DNA from: Tricholomella constricta
Lineage: Eukaryota > Basidiomycota > Agaricomycetes > Agaricales > Lyophyllaceae
Direction: 5' to 3'
Assembly (NCBI GenBank): GCA_013368375.1
Contig: JAACJP010000001.1
Location: 2,356,001 to 2,420,000 of the forward strand
DNA: 64,000 bases
Shown here: piece by piece, positions 10,647 through 22,358 of the stretch
Layout of the letters: each line of letters starts with the position of its first letter
Position numbering within the stretch: the stretch's first letter is position 1
Notes under the pieces: generated by a model
The model's input: the letters and a program-made list of their open reading frames with translations, nothing else
Database searches by the model: none
What the model was told of the DNA's origin: nothing
Translations under genes and position numbers: made by a program

Positions 10647-13047
10647 TTACAATGAGTATAACTCCCCGATAATTACCGCATCGACGTCAGTACCAGCTTC
10701 GAGCTTTGCAGGCGACTCGGGAGTCTTCGGCGGAAGGACAACAAAGCCATTGGCCCCACTCAGACTGGCGACCCTACTCGAGCGCTGGCCTCCGGTACTA
10801 AACGCCTGAAGGCCCTCTGGTCCCGTTTTGACGAGGACTCGATGGAATTCAGTGCGTGCATCGAGATACATCTCCGTCTGGAGCTACATTATCCCAAAGA
10901 TCTCATTGAGCGGATGTCGGCAAGATATTATCCAACGCACGCACCTTGACACGAACACGCGGGAGCTGAACGGAATGCTTTGGCCATCCGCCAAGCAGGC
11001 GTAGTGCAGGGATAACGAAGACGTGAAATGTCACCAGCGCAGATGCAGGATTACCGGGAAGCGCGAACATGGGCTTCGAAACACCATTCTTGAACGGAAT
11101 GGTGGCAAATGTGGTTGGCTTTCCCGGCTTGATGGTGACGCGACCAAAGTGGATGGTCCCGTTGAAATGACGCTCAATGACTGGCTTAAGGAGGTCCGTG
11201 GGCCCCATAGATGTTCCGCCTGTGGTCAGAAGAAGGTCTGCGGCCTCAAGGCCTCGTTGGATAGCTGCTACATGTGCGTCTACGCTGTAAAATGGTAAGA
11301 CTCTGCTTGAGCGATATTGGAAGGGTAACTCAACTCGTCGGGCACAACACCCAAATCGAAGACTTCGTAGCCCATTCCCTCCAATGCTGCTCGTAAGGAA
11401 GGCCTATTTGTGTCAAATATCCCTCCCCACCCATCATCGGAGAGTGGTTTGGGTGACTGAAGATCTACGATTTCATTCCCGGTGCTCAGAAGAGCAACGA
11501 CGGGCTTCTTATACACTTCGACCTGGTTACAAATGAGTTTAGATTGAAACATCACAACAGTGGTATGTCGCACCTCTTTCCTTCCCACGAAAGCGAGCGT
11601 CCCGACTTCACCTCCGCTACTTCTGATCATCTCGCCTTTCTGAAGGACGAGGTCGCCCTTGCGGACATCCGAGCCAGCGGCACGGACGTTGTCACCGACA
11701 GGAACCTGCGCCAAAGTTTCGATCTCCTTTTCTTCTCCATTCAAGGGGCTTTCTGCGTTATCGTGCATGGAGACAAGACGAGTATCTTCTACCATGATGA
11801 TAGTGTCCGCACCTGCGGGGAGAGGGCCACCGGTGTTGATGCGGTACACTGAACCAGAAGGTATCTCATTGGACAAGGCATGGGTCTGCGACGTGAGCAC
11901 CTTGTAAATCCCAGGCGGGTCAGTAGCTGGAAAAAGAGTCAGCTCATCCATTTGCTGAATTGCTTCGGACATTACATCTAAGAGCGTAGCCATCGACACT
12001 TGTCGTCGATGTCAGAGGTGCGTCTTGCGGGGCATAGACGTCGGAAGCCAAAATATGGCCTTTCAAGCCATGATCTACCTGTCGAAAATGTCAGAATGGC
12101 TTTATTTGTACGAGTTCTGTCAGCGTACAAGGTGTGTTTGGGTCTCTAGACGAACGACATTCTTTTCAACATAACTCATAGCTTCTTGCAAAGATATCAA
12201 TGGATATGGAGAGTGCCTATTTCGAGCGGAAACTGCACCATACAAATAAGCTCTGAGACAAAGACCGCCGCTCATGGTGAACAAACGGAGAGACATACCA
12301 GGTGCAGAAGGGTCATGCGATAGTATCGATCTAGGTTGTGGGATATGGTGGTCATGACCATGGTGATGGTGGTGGTGGGGAGAGCCGGAAGGTCGCGGGA
12401 TCTCACCGCTACTCTTCGCCAACTCAGCATGGACGCGTTGCCCTGTTCCTCCTCGGATGAGATCGATTGCATGCTCAACCAATCCTCCATTGAACAGAGC
12501 CTGTAGATTTTCCTTGACAGCCTTAACGCTCCCAGGAAGAGTCACAACGAGTGTCTTGCCAATCGTTCCAGCCACAGGCCGAGACAGCGCGGCGAGAGGC
12601 GTATATTTCAAAGACGTTGACAGAAGGAGGTGCAGAAGACCCGACGCCTCGCGCTCAAGGAGCGGTTTTATGGCCTGTGGATTTACATCCAGCCAATGAG
12701 TTCCCCAGCGTCGCGATCGACGAAATAAAGGGTGACCTCTGGTGTATGATCTCGGACCCCAAAGCCAGTCCCGCCTGCCGTGATAATCCAGTGAATATCA
12801 TCCTGCTGAGCCCATTTCTTGACAACATCCTGAATCTGTGAGATATCGTCGGGTACGATTAGATGCTCATGGCATGTAAATTTTCCGCCCTGCTCCTTCA
12901 AGATCGCCTGAATCGTCGGCCCAGATTTATCGGCATCGGCGTCGATGCTGGCCTGATCACTGACTAGGAGGTATCCCTTGAATATTTCTACAAGGCATAT
13001 TTCAGTAAGATCCAACCTGTGAGCAATGCAACTCCAATCGTAGTCAT
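10647..13047 (-). CDS. cnxE: Gephyrin-like molybdenum cofactor synthesis protein (MogA-MoeA fusion)
   Basis: This fused enzyme adenylylates molybdopterin (MogA-like G domain) and inserts molybdate (MoeA-like E domain), the last two steps of molybdenum cofactor synthesis. It starts MTTIGVALLT at 13047 and splices into VSDQASIDADADKSGPT, followed by IITAGGTGFGVRDHTPE, the MogA active-site loop. The G domain continues with LSRPVAGTIGKTLVVTLPGS and KAVKENL. A linker carries the histidine-rich run PHHHHHHGHDHH. The E domain has RINTGGPLPAGADTIIMVED, VVALLSTGNEIVDL, TTGGTSMGPTD, ALPGNPASALVTFHVFV and the C-terminal SSRVASLSGANGFVVLPP. The G-then-E order matches gephyrin and Aspergillus cnxE, and is opposite to plant Cnx1. 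Starts lie only 122 bp from divergent MGM101. Confidence 0.92.
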
Positions 13048-13169
13048 GTTCGAGCAAGTAGGAGATCTAGTTGGAAAGCGGCTCGCGTTGCGTGACACCA
13101 TCGACCTCAACGGCATCATGTGACAGGTCGCGCAAGTTGTTTTGGATTCCACCTGAGCAGCCATTCACA
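13048..13169. promoter_or_regulatory. Compact bidirectional promoter, cnxE-type gene / MGM101
   Basis: Only 122 bp separate the two divergent start codons (13047 minus, 13170 plus), so both promoters and 5' leaders must fit here or overlap the genes. No TATA box is obvious. Confidence 0.55.
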
Positions 13170-14204
13170 ATGGCTAGTCTGTCTCTCAGCCGTCTCTCCG
13201 TCGCTCTCAAACGATCTTCGCGTTCTCTACATATCCGAAACTACGCTATTGCCCCTGCGAAGCCTGCATGGGTCCCTCGCCAGTATGCCAAGCCCTCTGT
13301 CGCAGCGGTGGTACCGAAGGCGAAAGTCAGCACTGGGACTGGGGCAGCTGAGGCCACCGTTGCTCCAGATGAGCTCAAAGTTTCATCCTCTGAGGTACCG
13401 CCTCCAAACGGGAATAATGTCGAGACCAGTAACGGTAACGACACTGGAAATGGCGCCTCTTTGGAGGCAGCGACAGACTGGTCGAAAAGCTACCACGGTC
13501 TAGCAACGCAGGCGTTCCCGAAAGAAGTCAGCGATATTCTGATGGCTCCAATTGACTCCTTGGACATTGAAATGAAACCTGGTCAGTTGATATTGCAAGG
13601 TGGACGGACCCTTTAAACTGACGAGTTCACAGATGGTCTCATATACCTTCCCGAAATTAAATACCGACGTGTATTGAACAAGGCATTCGGACCGGGCGCA
13701 TGGGGTCTTGCACCGCGCAGCGAAACTAATGTCGGACCCAAGATCGTCAGCCGTGAATACGCGCTTGTTTGCCAGGGAAGGTACGCGTCATTCAGTTCCT
13801 CGCATGCCTTCTTTTCGTGATCTCCCTTCATTAAGGCTGGTGGCCATTGCGCGAGGGGAGCAAGAATACTTCGATCCTTCAGGTATACCTACAGCGACAG
13901 AGGCGTGCAAGAGCAACGCACTCATGCGGTGTTGCAAGGACCTCGGCATAGCGAGTGAACTTTGGTAAGATTCCAATTCAACTTTATGGATCTTTGGCTA
14001 ATACATTCATGCAGGGATCCCCGCTTTATACGAGACTTTAAAGCGAAGTACTGCGTGGAAGTCTTCGCTGAGCACGTCCCGACCAAGAAGAAGTAAGTGA
14101 CGGGTTCATTCACTTTGGCTTATCTCCTTTACTGACTGAGCCCTAGGAAGAAACTTTGGCGCCGGAAAGACCAACCCAAGTTCGGCTATCCTTATCAGGA
14201 ATAA
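13170..14204 (+). CDS. MGM101: Mitochondrial genome maintenance protein Mgm101
   Basis: Mgm101 is a Rad52-like single-strand annealing protein of mitochondrial nucleoids, needed to keep mitochondrial DNA. The start ATG at 13170 opens a basic, Ser/Arg-rich leader ([20 protein letters not shown]) that looks like a mitochondrial presequence. A low-complexity linker follows. Five exons are separated by introns at 13582-13632, 13781-13835, 13965-14014 and 14093-14146. The conserved core includes [79 protein letters not shown] and a lysine-rich C-terminus ending KFGYPYQE. Every join keeps the frame and the family motif order, and no broken residue is seen. Confidence 0.93.
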
Positions 14205-15076
14205 ATATATTCTCTCTTTACACACTTTCCTAATTTTATCGCACATCTCTCCTCTCCACACTCGGCTTAACATCGACTATGATGAAGTCAGTCCAAACCG
14301 AGAGAAGAAGATAGAGTTCAACGACCGCATTCCACTTGAGTTTCTGCGAATCGTTGCTATGACATGTCGACGTACACCAAAGCGCCGCGTCCACTGAACT
14401 TTCATCTCCAAATCTCCAGATCCACAATTCGAGGTGTGCCATGCATTTATGACGCGGTTGTGGTGCATTGACGCGTCGGCCCAAGGTGCTTGTCTGACGA
14501 ACTGGGTCAATCATGGACAACGCAGTGCAAAGTATACAGCGAGCCTCTTCTGAACAAGAAGAGGTAGCAGGTAAATTTGATTCCAGGGACGCTTTCGTAG
14601 CAGAGTGGTTTTGAGACCTAGAGTAAAGTCAGGTGTGCCCCGAGCCGGTCGCGACTCTAACCTCGCTGGGATGAATGGCTCAGCAGGTCAGTGGCGCAAT
14701 TGCGGACAGAGCTGATGTTTAGCCCAATACTTGGACTTGAAGTTGAGAGCTTCGGAGTGAACAACCGACATGGTTTGTTCCGCATTCCGCAACCGTGTTC
14801 CAATTTTTCTTATTTCATCATACCTGTAGCTGTGCTCGAGTTCCCAACGGTCTCTTGCACGTTCTCTCCTTTTGTACCACTTCGGACCTGTATAGCAATC
14901 CTGTCCAATAGAATGCAGTGTTGTGGTTGAATCTGCTGGTTTCCAAATTTGAAACCACGAACTGTGGTTAGGGCTTATCAGTCACATCATCACAACTATA
15001 CAGTACCATATCACTCACTTTCTCACACGCCAGTGTTTTTCCTTCGACTTCCCCTCAAGACCCAAAATCAGCAAGC
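14205..15076. other. Intergenic region, MGM101 3' side and RPL10A promoter
   Basis: No gene is supported in this 872-bp region. Minus-strand frames at 14236-14520 lack motifs. The right part is the promoter of RPL10A. Confidence 0.4.
14968..14975 (-). promoter_or_regulatory. Telobox-like motif (AGCCCTAA on the minus strand) upstream of RPL10A
   Basis: TTAGGGCT on the plus strand lies about 105 bp before the RPL10A start codon. RCCCTAA-type sites bind Tbf1-family factors at ribosomal protein promoters in several fungi. Binding here is an inference. Confidence 0.4.
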
Positions 15077-16022
15077 ATGAGGTTCGTACAGTCTGCAGGA
15101 TCTCAAGAATGGGTGTAACTGACCGTTAAAAAATGCAGTTCCAGCAAACTCTCAGTGTCAAGTGTGCGGGGCTCCATCAAAGAGCTCCTTGCCGATGCCA
15201 ATGGCGAGAAAAAGCGCAACTTTGTGGAGACCATTGAACTCCAGATTGGTTTGAAGAACTACGACCCCCAGAGAGATAAGCGTTTCTCTGGAACCGTCAA
15301 GTGCGTAAATGGAGGCTTTGTGCTTGACTGGATTGTGATCTAATCTTGTTTTCCAGACTCCCTCACATCCCCCGTCCTCGCATGTCCATTTGCATTCTCG
15401 CCGATGCCGCTGACATCGATCGTGCTAAGCAAATCGAACTCGAGTACATGTCCGTTGATGACTTGAAGAAGTACGTGCGATTGTTACGTTCGACCTCTGA
15501 GCAGAACTAACCCCGCCATCGTGCAGGCTCAACAAGAACAAAAAGCTCGTCAAGAAGCTCGCCAAGAAGTATGATGCCTTCCTTGCCTCTGAAGCCCTCA
15601 TCAAGCAGATCCCTCGTCTCCTTGGTCCCGGTCTTTCCAAGGGTACGCTGCCAACCACTCCGATTCGTTCCCCAAACTAATATTTGCCCTCCCTCTCTAG
15701 CTGGAAAGTTCCCCACCCCCATCTCGCATGCTGAGGACCTCTCGAACAAGTTGGTCGAGGTTCGCTCCACCATCAAGTTCCAGCTCAAGAAGGTTCTGTG
15801 CTTGGGTGTCGCCGTCGGCCACATCCAGATGAACGACGACCAGGTCCTCGGAAACGTCATGTTGAGTGCGTATCTGCGTTCTAGTTGTTCTTCGCATCAA
15901 CACAATCTAACTGCATTGCTCCAGGCATCAACTTCCTCGTCTCCCTGCTCAAGAAGAACTGGCAGAACGTCAAGTCGCTGCACATCAAGACCACGATGGG
16001 CAAGCCTGTCCGTCTCTTCTGA
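15077..16022 (+). CDS. RPL10A: 60S ribosomal protein L10A (uL1)
   Basis: This protein forms the L1 stalk of the large ribosomal subunit, at the tRNA exit site. Six exons (15077-15081, 15139-15300, 15357-15470, 15527-15642, 15701-15865, 15925-16022) give an unbroken uL1 protein of about 217 residues, the usual size. The first exon holds only five bases (ATG AG), a common arrangement in fungal ribosomal protein genes. Diagnostic segments are [75 protein letters not shown], and the C-terminus [18 protein letters not shown]. High expression is expected, and a telobox-like motif lies upstream. Confidence 0.96.
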
Positions 16023-17089
16023 TCCCTCACTCACATGTTGTTTCGGGTGGTGTGGTGCGGATGCATCGTCTTTGGGTTGGGTTGGAGGGTGGTTGTGTGG
16101 GTGGGGATACACGGGCGCCGTAATGCATAACATAAAGCCCCGCACGCTTAGACCAACAGTCTCAGGGGAAGAGGCTGATTGGGAGCTGATACGGTAGCTT
16201 GTGGTCTTCCATCTCATTTACTGTTCTGTCAATCCGATGACTTGACGCATTGTATATACAAGCAAGCACATTCACGGTGCATATTGTTGGAGTATCTTGC
16301 GCGCGAAAACCCTCCTTGACTACTACGGAACGTTCGTTTCGTTGGATAAAACGGGATGTTCAAGCAATGGTTTTTTTTCAAAGCGACGCGACGAAAGAAA
16401 TGGACAATCCAGGAGCAAGCATCTTCATGCGAAGCCCACGAGCGTTCAAACAGCGGGGGCCAAACTCTGTCGCTCCAAAGACTTTGTGTTCTCAAAAAAA
16501 GCCTCCCAGGTTCCATCGATCCTGCCAGTGCCACAACTCTTAGAGCCCTGCGCACTGTCACTTCAGGTGGAAATTCAGATCCTTATACACAAGCGAACGA
16601 GGCTTGAATTCTAGTGCGAGGTCCAACGAGCGCGATGCGTTGTCTATGCACACGGTATTATTACACTAATGACTACGAAATAAGATATAGACCTTGAAAA
16701 GACACGAGGACTTCGCTTGAACGCCACGGTACGTGTTTCAACTCATCTCATCATTTTTGGCGTGATTCTTATCAACACACGAAAGCCTCTCGACATGTCA
16801 TTCTACTAGTGCCACTGGAACACGAGTTCAGGTTAACATGCCAGGATGGCGAACCTCAGGGTCTCCCAGTTTGCTCTGAGATTTGTAAGGGCACAACGCG
16901 ATATCCTTTGAACGTGGATATAAAATATTACTAGGTAGTAAGTAGATCAGCTCCTGGGGCGCTTTAAAATCTACACCACCTGAGGGTAATCGGTCCATTG
17001 TAAAAGTCGACAAAAGCAAGAGGTATTGATAGCACGGGGGGTATACATATCCAACGCAACACATTGAGCAAGAAAGTCCAACACTTCAA
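16023..17089. other. Intergenic region, no convincing gene
   Basis: This 1.07-kb gap follows RPL10A and precedes the end of a minus-strand gene. Three overlapping plus-strand frames (16250-16614) and one minus-strand frame cover the same bases, which suggests chance openness. None has a motif. Confidence 0.35.
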
Positions 17090-18429
17090 TCAATCCAAGA
17101 GGCCCAGGCTCTCCATGCGCAGGCTGATGCTGAGGTTCTCCTGCGCGCCGTCAATCAGCTCCTGCGCCATGGACAGGTTGGCAATGCGCGCGCGGAGCAC
17201 AGGCAAGCACGCCGCGAACACGCCCACGATCTGTGTGCGCGCCGAGGAGTCCGCGTCGCTCTCCCCCTCGATGTTTTTGCCCTCATTTGCATCTAGGTCT
17301 TGGCCTTGGTCCTCGCGCCCAGGATCAGGGCCAGCAAAAGGGTCAGGCCCAGACCCAGATTCGGGGGTGGTGGTTGTCAACGTCAAGTTGACAATCGACG
17401 CTTCGAGCCCCACCGCTTCCGTGTGGAGCTCCTCTGGAAAACGGACGGAACACGACAGGAAAGAAGCGGGGGGAGAAGGGGCGAAGGCGAAGCACGGGGT
17501 GTAAATGGAATTGAATGAGTGGGAATAAGAAGGCGAAGCGCACAGGTGAGACAGTGTACACGTACCGAGGCTGTCGAGCATCGCGCCGTACACCCGCAGC
17601 GGCGCGTCCTCGTCAGGCTCGCGCGCGCCGTGCGTCGCGAGGTGCAGCGCCTCCGCCTCGACGCGCGTGCACGCGTCGCCGTGCGCGAGGAACGCCTGCA
17701 TAAGGTGCGGGGCCGTTTCCGCGAACTGGGGCGGGCCGCAGAGCGCGATTAGTCAAGATGGGTAGGAAGGTAATAAACAGCTCACGCACAGTATCGGTGG
17801 AAAGTTCGTCGTAGAAGTCGGCGGTGCGCTCGGCCTGGAAGCGGATGCGCTGGTCAGAAATTTCAGATTCCTCCGAGGCGAGGTGTTCAGATCGCGCGGC
17901 GAGGTCTTTCTAGCGTGTGGCGTCAAAGTTAGCTGCGCGGTGGCGGTGGAAAAGGGTAAGACAAGCCTTTGCGGTGACTTCTGCAATCTGGAAGCATGCC
18001 TCGAGAGTAGAGGTCATGTATAGCCATGGATATAGCTGGGCTGCGACCTGCAAGGTGTCAGAGGTCGGCGCGGGGGCCTTTTCCTCAATGAATGGTGGTG
18101 CGGCAGGTGTCTGGAGAATTGTGAGGACATGTTTGGGCTATGAGAAATAACATACCTGAGCTTTGGTAGACGCCGACAGCTCTGGCTTGTGTTTAGCTAC
18201 ATTTGCTTTGGGTTTGGTATCAGTAACAGACGTTGAGCGACTGCTAGCGGGAGCTTTTGCGGATTTATTGACGCGTGTTGAGCTCGCACTGACAGCCTGC
18301 CTGGCCCTGGTGGACGCGGTGCTGCCTGTGGCTAGCTGCTTGGGATTTGCAGACCTGCCTGGATCGAGTTCAGTATGGCGGCGAGTTGGACGCGAAAGCA
18401 GTACCGCGCGCAGGATTTGATGTGGACAT
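17090..18429 (-). CDS. Hypothetical protein, low-complexity N-terminus with helical C-terminal half
   Basis: I do not recognise the family. The preferred start is MSTSNPAR at 18429, spliced over a short intron into ANPKQLATGSTASTRARQAV. A start at 18449 in another frame is possible. The first 100 residues are Ser/Ala/Lys-rich. The middle exons read KDLAARSEHLASEESEISDQ, RFQAERTADFYDELSTDT and ETAPHLMQAFLAHGDACTRV, which look helical. A spacer with TTTTPESGSGPDPFAGPDPG precedes the C-terminal helices ACLPVLRARIANLSMAQELI and ENLSISLRMESLGLLD. Introns near 17505-17570 and 17730-17790 have good signals. The start is 143 bp from divergent SLC1. Confidence 0.5.
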
Positions 18430-18572
18430 TGGGGAGACGAGCGGTTCAAACTCCGCAGAGAAATTCACAAGGTTAACCGTATCGAGAGTGTCTGCTCGCC
18501 GTGCTCAGGCGTGCAAACCGATACCCATCTCTCTTAATCTAATACTCCCATCTACTACATAGTACTCTCTGC

Positions 18573-19787
18573 ATGGCTTTCTTGGTTTCTGTCTTCAAGC
18601 CTCTCGCCTACCTTTCGCTACCTGTAATTCTCCTACGGTCGATCGCGGCAACCTCTCCCAAAGGCAGATACTATGTTCGCCAGGGCGTTTATGTCGGCAC
18701 TCTCATGACCGTCGCTGCGTGCAGCGTTATCGTCGCCGCTGGAATGTCCGTCGTTGGCAGACGCTTCGACGTAAACTACGTCGTCGCCCGGACTTTTTAC
18801 GCCCTCGCTCGGAATGTGCTGCAGGTTGAGGTCCAGGTCGAGGGCGAGGAGTACCTCGATACACGGCCCGCGATCTTAATGGCAAATCACCAAACCATGC
18901 TAGACATCATTGTGGTAGGCAGGTGAGTTTGCAAGTACTTCCCACAATGCGCTCATCCGGCTGACCCTTCCCATGCAGGCTCATGCCCAAGGAATCATCT
19001 ATGATGGCAAAGAAATCGTTACAGTATACCCCGCTCGGCCCTTTCATGACCATGTCCGGCGCCATCTTCGTCGATAGAGGCAACAACGCACGCGCTGTCA
19101 AATCGCTAGCCGCCGCCGGCGAGCTCATGCGCTCGCGTCGAATCTCACTCTGGATGTTCCCTGAAGGCACGCGCACGAGCGGGGAGGTGCCGGACATGCT
19201 CCCGCTCAAGAAGGGCGGTTTCCACCTCGCCATCCAGGCCAATATCCCCATCATCCCCATCGTGACGGAAAATTACTGGCGACTGTATCACAAGGGCGTG
19301 TTTGACTCCGGTATCATCAAGGTCCGAGGTACGCGTTCGCCAATTCTCCTTCCAAAAGAAAATCATGGGATTTTTGGCTCACCCATGGTTTTTTTTTTTG
19401 TCGTTAGTGCTGCCCCCCATCTCGACAGTTGGTCTTACCGCTGCGGATATTCCGGCGCTCACGACGCGTGTGCGCGATCAGATGCTCGAAACCCTCCGCG
19501 AGATATCGGTCGTCCCTTCAAAGCAGGCCCAGAAATCCGAGGAGGCTCATAACGATGGAAATGCAGTTACTGAGGAGGCTGTCGACGAGACTACCGTGAA
19601 GACAGGGGCCGACGCATTGCCCATACCCGTGAGCCAGCAGGCGTCGTCCACCGCTTCTGATCCGTCGCTCGAGGCAGGCACATCCAGCGCATCGCTGGCG
19701 TCGTCCTTCTCGGTGTCGGAGTTGAGCGAGAAAGGTGCGGAGACAGAAGAGGACGAGGGGATGATTCTTGTCGGACGACCAGCATAG
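18573..19787 (+). CDS. SLC1: 1-acyl-sn-glycerol-3-phosphate acyltransferase (LPAAT)
   Basis: The enzyme converts lysophosphatidic acid to phosphatidic acid in the ER membrane, an early step of phospholipid and storage lipid synthesis. The N-terminus has two hydrophobic segments (about residues 1-20 and 37-60). Motif I, NHQTMLD, matches the catalytic NHxxxxD. Motif III is FPEGTRTSG, and a late motif is PIIPIVTENY. Introns at 18923-18978 and 19329-19407 keep the frame, the latter joining KVR to VLPPISTVGLTAADIPAL. The C-terminal 100 residues are Ser/Glu-rich and probably disordered, longer than in yeast Slc1. The stop is at 19785-19787. Confidence 0.93.
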
Positions 19788-20463
19788 TATTTGATTTATA
19801 CACGACGACCTCGGGCAGCTATGTAATGGATCTAGGATTATAATTGACAATACCTACTATAGTAGACGTCGTGACAATCTATTCAACGGGTAATATCGTT
19901 CAGAGTGTCTGAACTCGGGTGAATCCGTTCCCCGCTCGTCCCCCTCCGCCGGCCCGTGACGTTGAGCCTCCGTGCGTGTTTCTTGAGCACTCGCACATGT
20001 GCGATGTCCTATTTGGCTTACGCCGACACCCGGTAAGCAGACCAATTGCATTTGCGAATGCGGCGGGATACTCGATCACACGTTCGCTCCAAATTCCCTC
20101 CATTGCCGTGGCGCGCCAGAATATCTGTGCAGAAGAAGCGAGGCTAAACATTGCATGGGAGGACATTGCGCCCAGAACAGGGGTGGCCGGATCATGGACG
20201 TGATTGGGTTTACATACAGCGACCGCTCCAGGGTCGAGCTTCGGGAGGTCCCACCAAATTTCCATTTTTTCCAGGGAAGAACGGACGCGAATCCGAACGC
20301 GAACGTGTTCTTCTTTCAGCCACCATCCTGGTCCTGGTTTGCCAACCAGAACCCCCGCTTTTGGATGTTTGCAAGCCAGCGTATAAAGCGCGGTCTCAGA
20401 CATATTTCCGCATCTTTCCTGCTCTCCATTCCACGTCCTCTCCTGGCCCGCTCGCTCTCTTAC
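19788..20463. other. Intergenic region before the PGC1-like gene
   Basis: This 676-bp gap lies between SLC1 and the next plus-strand gene. Overlapping frames on both strands have no motif. It likely holds the SLC1 terminator and the next promoter, with pyrimidine-rich sequence just before 20464. Confidence 0.35.
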
Positions 20464-22001
20464 ATGACGCTTCCCCAGTTCAAGCTCACCCGTAACGCCG
20501 CAGCAACACCACGAGAACTACCTGGTACGTCCATCGACGCCCTCGCACCCCGCAAGTCGTTTCTCATCGCGTCGCCACTGCCAGACTGCTGGGGTCACCG
20601 TGGGGTAAGTCTTGCTCCGGCCGAGCCGTCACAGGGGACTCATCCACGTCAACAAGGCCTCCGCCCGCTATCCCGAGAACACCCTTGCAAGCTTCGAAGC
20701 CGCCATCCGTGATGGCGCAGAGGGTATCGAGAGCGGTATTTTACAATGAGCGTCTGCGCTGTACGGCCCGTAACCATCGTAAGCAGACGTCCACGTTTCC
20801 GCGGACAACGTCGTCGTCATGTTCCATGACCCCGGTGAGTCACCCCGTGTTTGGACCTTCCCCCTAAGCCCCCTTGTTTATGTCCCCTTGTTTCGTCATG
20901 TCTAGCCTTGGAACGGACAACGGATTCAACAGGTAACTATTGTCCTGTGCTCGGCCGCCTCCCCCTCTCCTTGGCAAATTTATTGACCACCGGACCCCAG
21001 GTCAGATCAAAGAACGCGACTGGCATGGAGAGCAAGGCATGCAGCACGTTCGGACCGTCAAGGAGCCTAAGCAGGCCATTCCGACCTTCGCCGAGACCGT
21101 AGCCCTGCTCATGCGGGTACGTCCTGCCACACCCGCACACCGGAGCTGACAGCCTTTACACAGCCGTTCTTCCTACGTAGCCGGAGAACCAGCACGTCAA
21201 ATTCAATGTCGACGTCAAGGTACAGAACGACCCGGACCGCCTCTTTGCGCTGATGCACGAGACTATTGCCGCGCAGCCCGGCTGGGAGACGCTCCTTGCG
21301 CCCCGCATCCTGCTTGGCCTGTGGCACCCCCGCTTCCTGGCATATGCAAAGACGCGCTTGTCATATTGCCGCCGCTCGTACATCGGGGACAGTCCGTACA
21401 TCGCGCGCAAGTATTTTTGGGCGGACTGTGATGCGTTTTCAATGGCCTTTGGCGCTTTGACAACTGCTGATGGCCAGAGGTGGGTTTTCTTTGGACGCTC
21501 CCATGTCGCGTCTTGGAGTGGGCGTGGAAGCTGAAAGCTGTTGCAGGTTCCGAATGGAATGCAAGGCTGCGGGGAAGAAGCTGATGGTTTGGACAGTTAA
21601 CAAGCCTGACCACATGATGGAGGCACGTCTCTCCTCCCGCTTTCGTCCATCCCACCGGACGCTGACATACATACCTGCATTCGTCCAGGCTGTCAGATGG
21701 GAAGTTAACGTGATCATCACCGATGTGACGAAGACCTGGCTCGACATGCGAACGGCACTCCAAAGTACGTTATGAGTCATTATCAAGAAAGCGGGGTGGG
21801 TTTGGCTTATGCGGCGTGCCATTTATAGCGGATTATGAGAAGATTGGCTCGCAATATGGCCGCATCTTCCTGTGGACGACCCCCAGATTCTATACGCCGT
21901 TTTTGCTTGCGCACAGCAAGCAAGCGCAGATTCATCTCGAAAGGATCGCTGGTCCTTTCGATGCCATTCCTGTGACGCACACCATCAAGACGCAGGCGTA
22001 G
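20464..22001 (+). CDS. PGC1: Glycerophosphodiester phosphodiesterase-type phospholipase, Pgc1-like
   Basis: Pgc1 is a phosphatidylglycerol-specific phospholipase C with a GDPD fold. Exon 1 encodes MTLPQFKLTRNAAATPRELP, and a donor at GTACGT removes a stretch so that it reads on into DCWGHRG. Another intron (20605-20656) leads to ASARYPENTLASFEAAIRDG. The GDPD signature is present: GHRG, PENT and FHDPALERTTDSTG. Later exons give HVKFNVDVKVQNDPDRLFAL, LGLWHPRFLAYAKTRL, KKLMVWTVNKPDHMMEAV and VNVIITDVTKTW, with WTVNKP typical of the Pgc1 branch. About eight short introns are needed. It lies tandem to the acyltransferase SLC1, another glycerophospholipid enzyme; that may be coincidence. Substrate assignment rests on motif resemblance only. 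Confidence 0.82.
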
Positions 22002-22358
22002 ATTTGTTTCGAGGAACTCCCGTAGATAGTGCATTAATTCTCCCCGGTATACCCACCTAGATTGGATTCGTTTTTCTCTTTTTTGGGCATCTATCTCTAG
22101 ATCATTCTGTATACTCTTGCTCTGCCTTATACCTGTACAAATTGCATTGAACATTGGACTTGTGTTGAAGATATGTTTCGGACCGATAAACAAGGGACAA
22201 TCAGGGGCGATGTCTGTGCCATGTGGTTGTCTTGCACACTTGACCTCATTTTACCTGCGCGATTGCTCATCTTCAACCACTCTGGAACGTCTGACTCGAC
22301 GGACGGCAGCGTCAAGCGCCCACAAGTCCTATACTTACTATCTTATTAACTTCCAATA
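22002..22358. other. Intergenic region
   Basis: This 357-bp gap lies between the PGC1-like stop and the next plus-strand start. Apart from presumed terminator and promoter sequence, nothing is recognised. Confidence 0.35.

Noticed and set aside
16250..16614. Plus-strand gene after RPL10A
   Set aside because: Three frames are open over the same bases, which is typical of chance, and none has recognisable motifs.
17300..17752. Arg/Ala-rich plus-strand frames
   Set aside because: They are shadows of the minus-strand hypothetical gene in GC-rich sequence.
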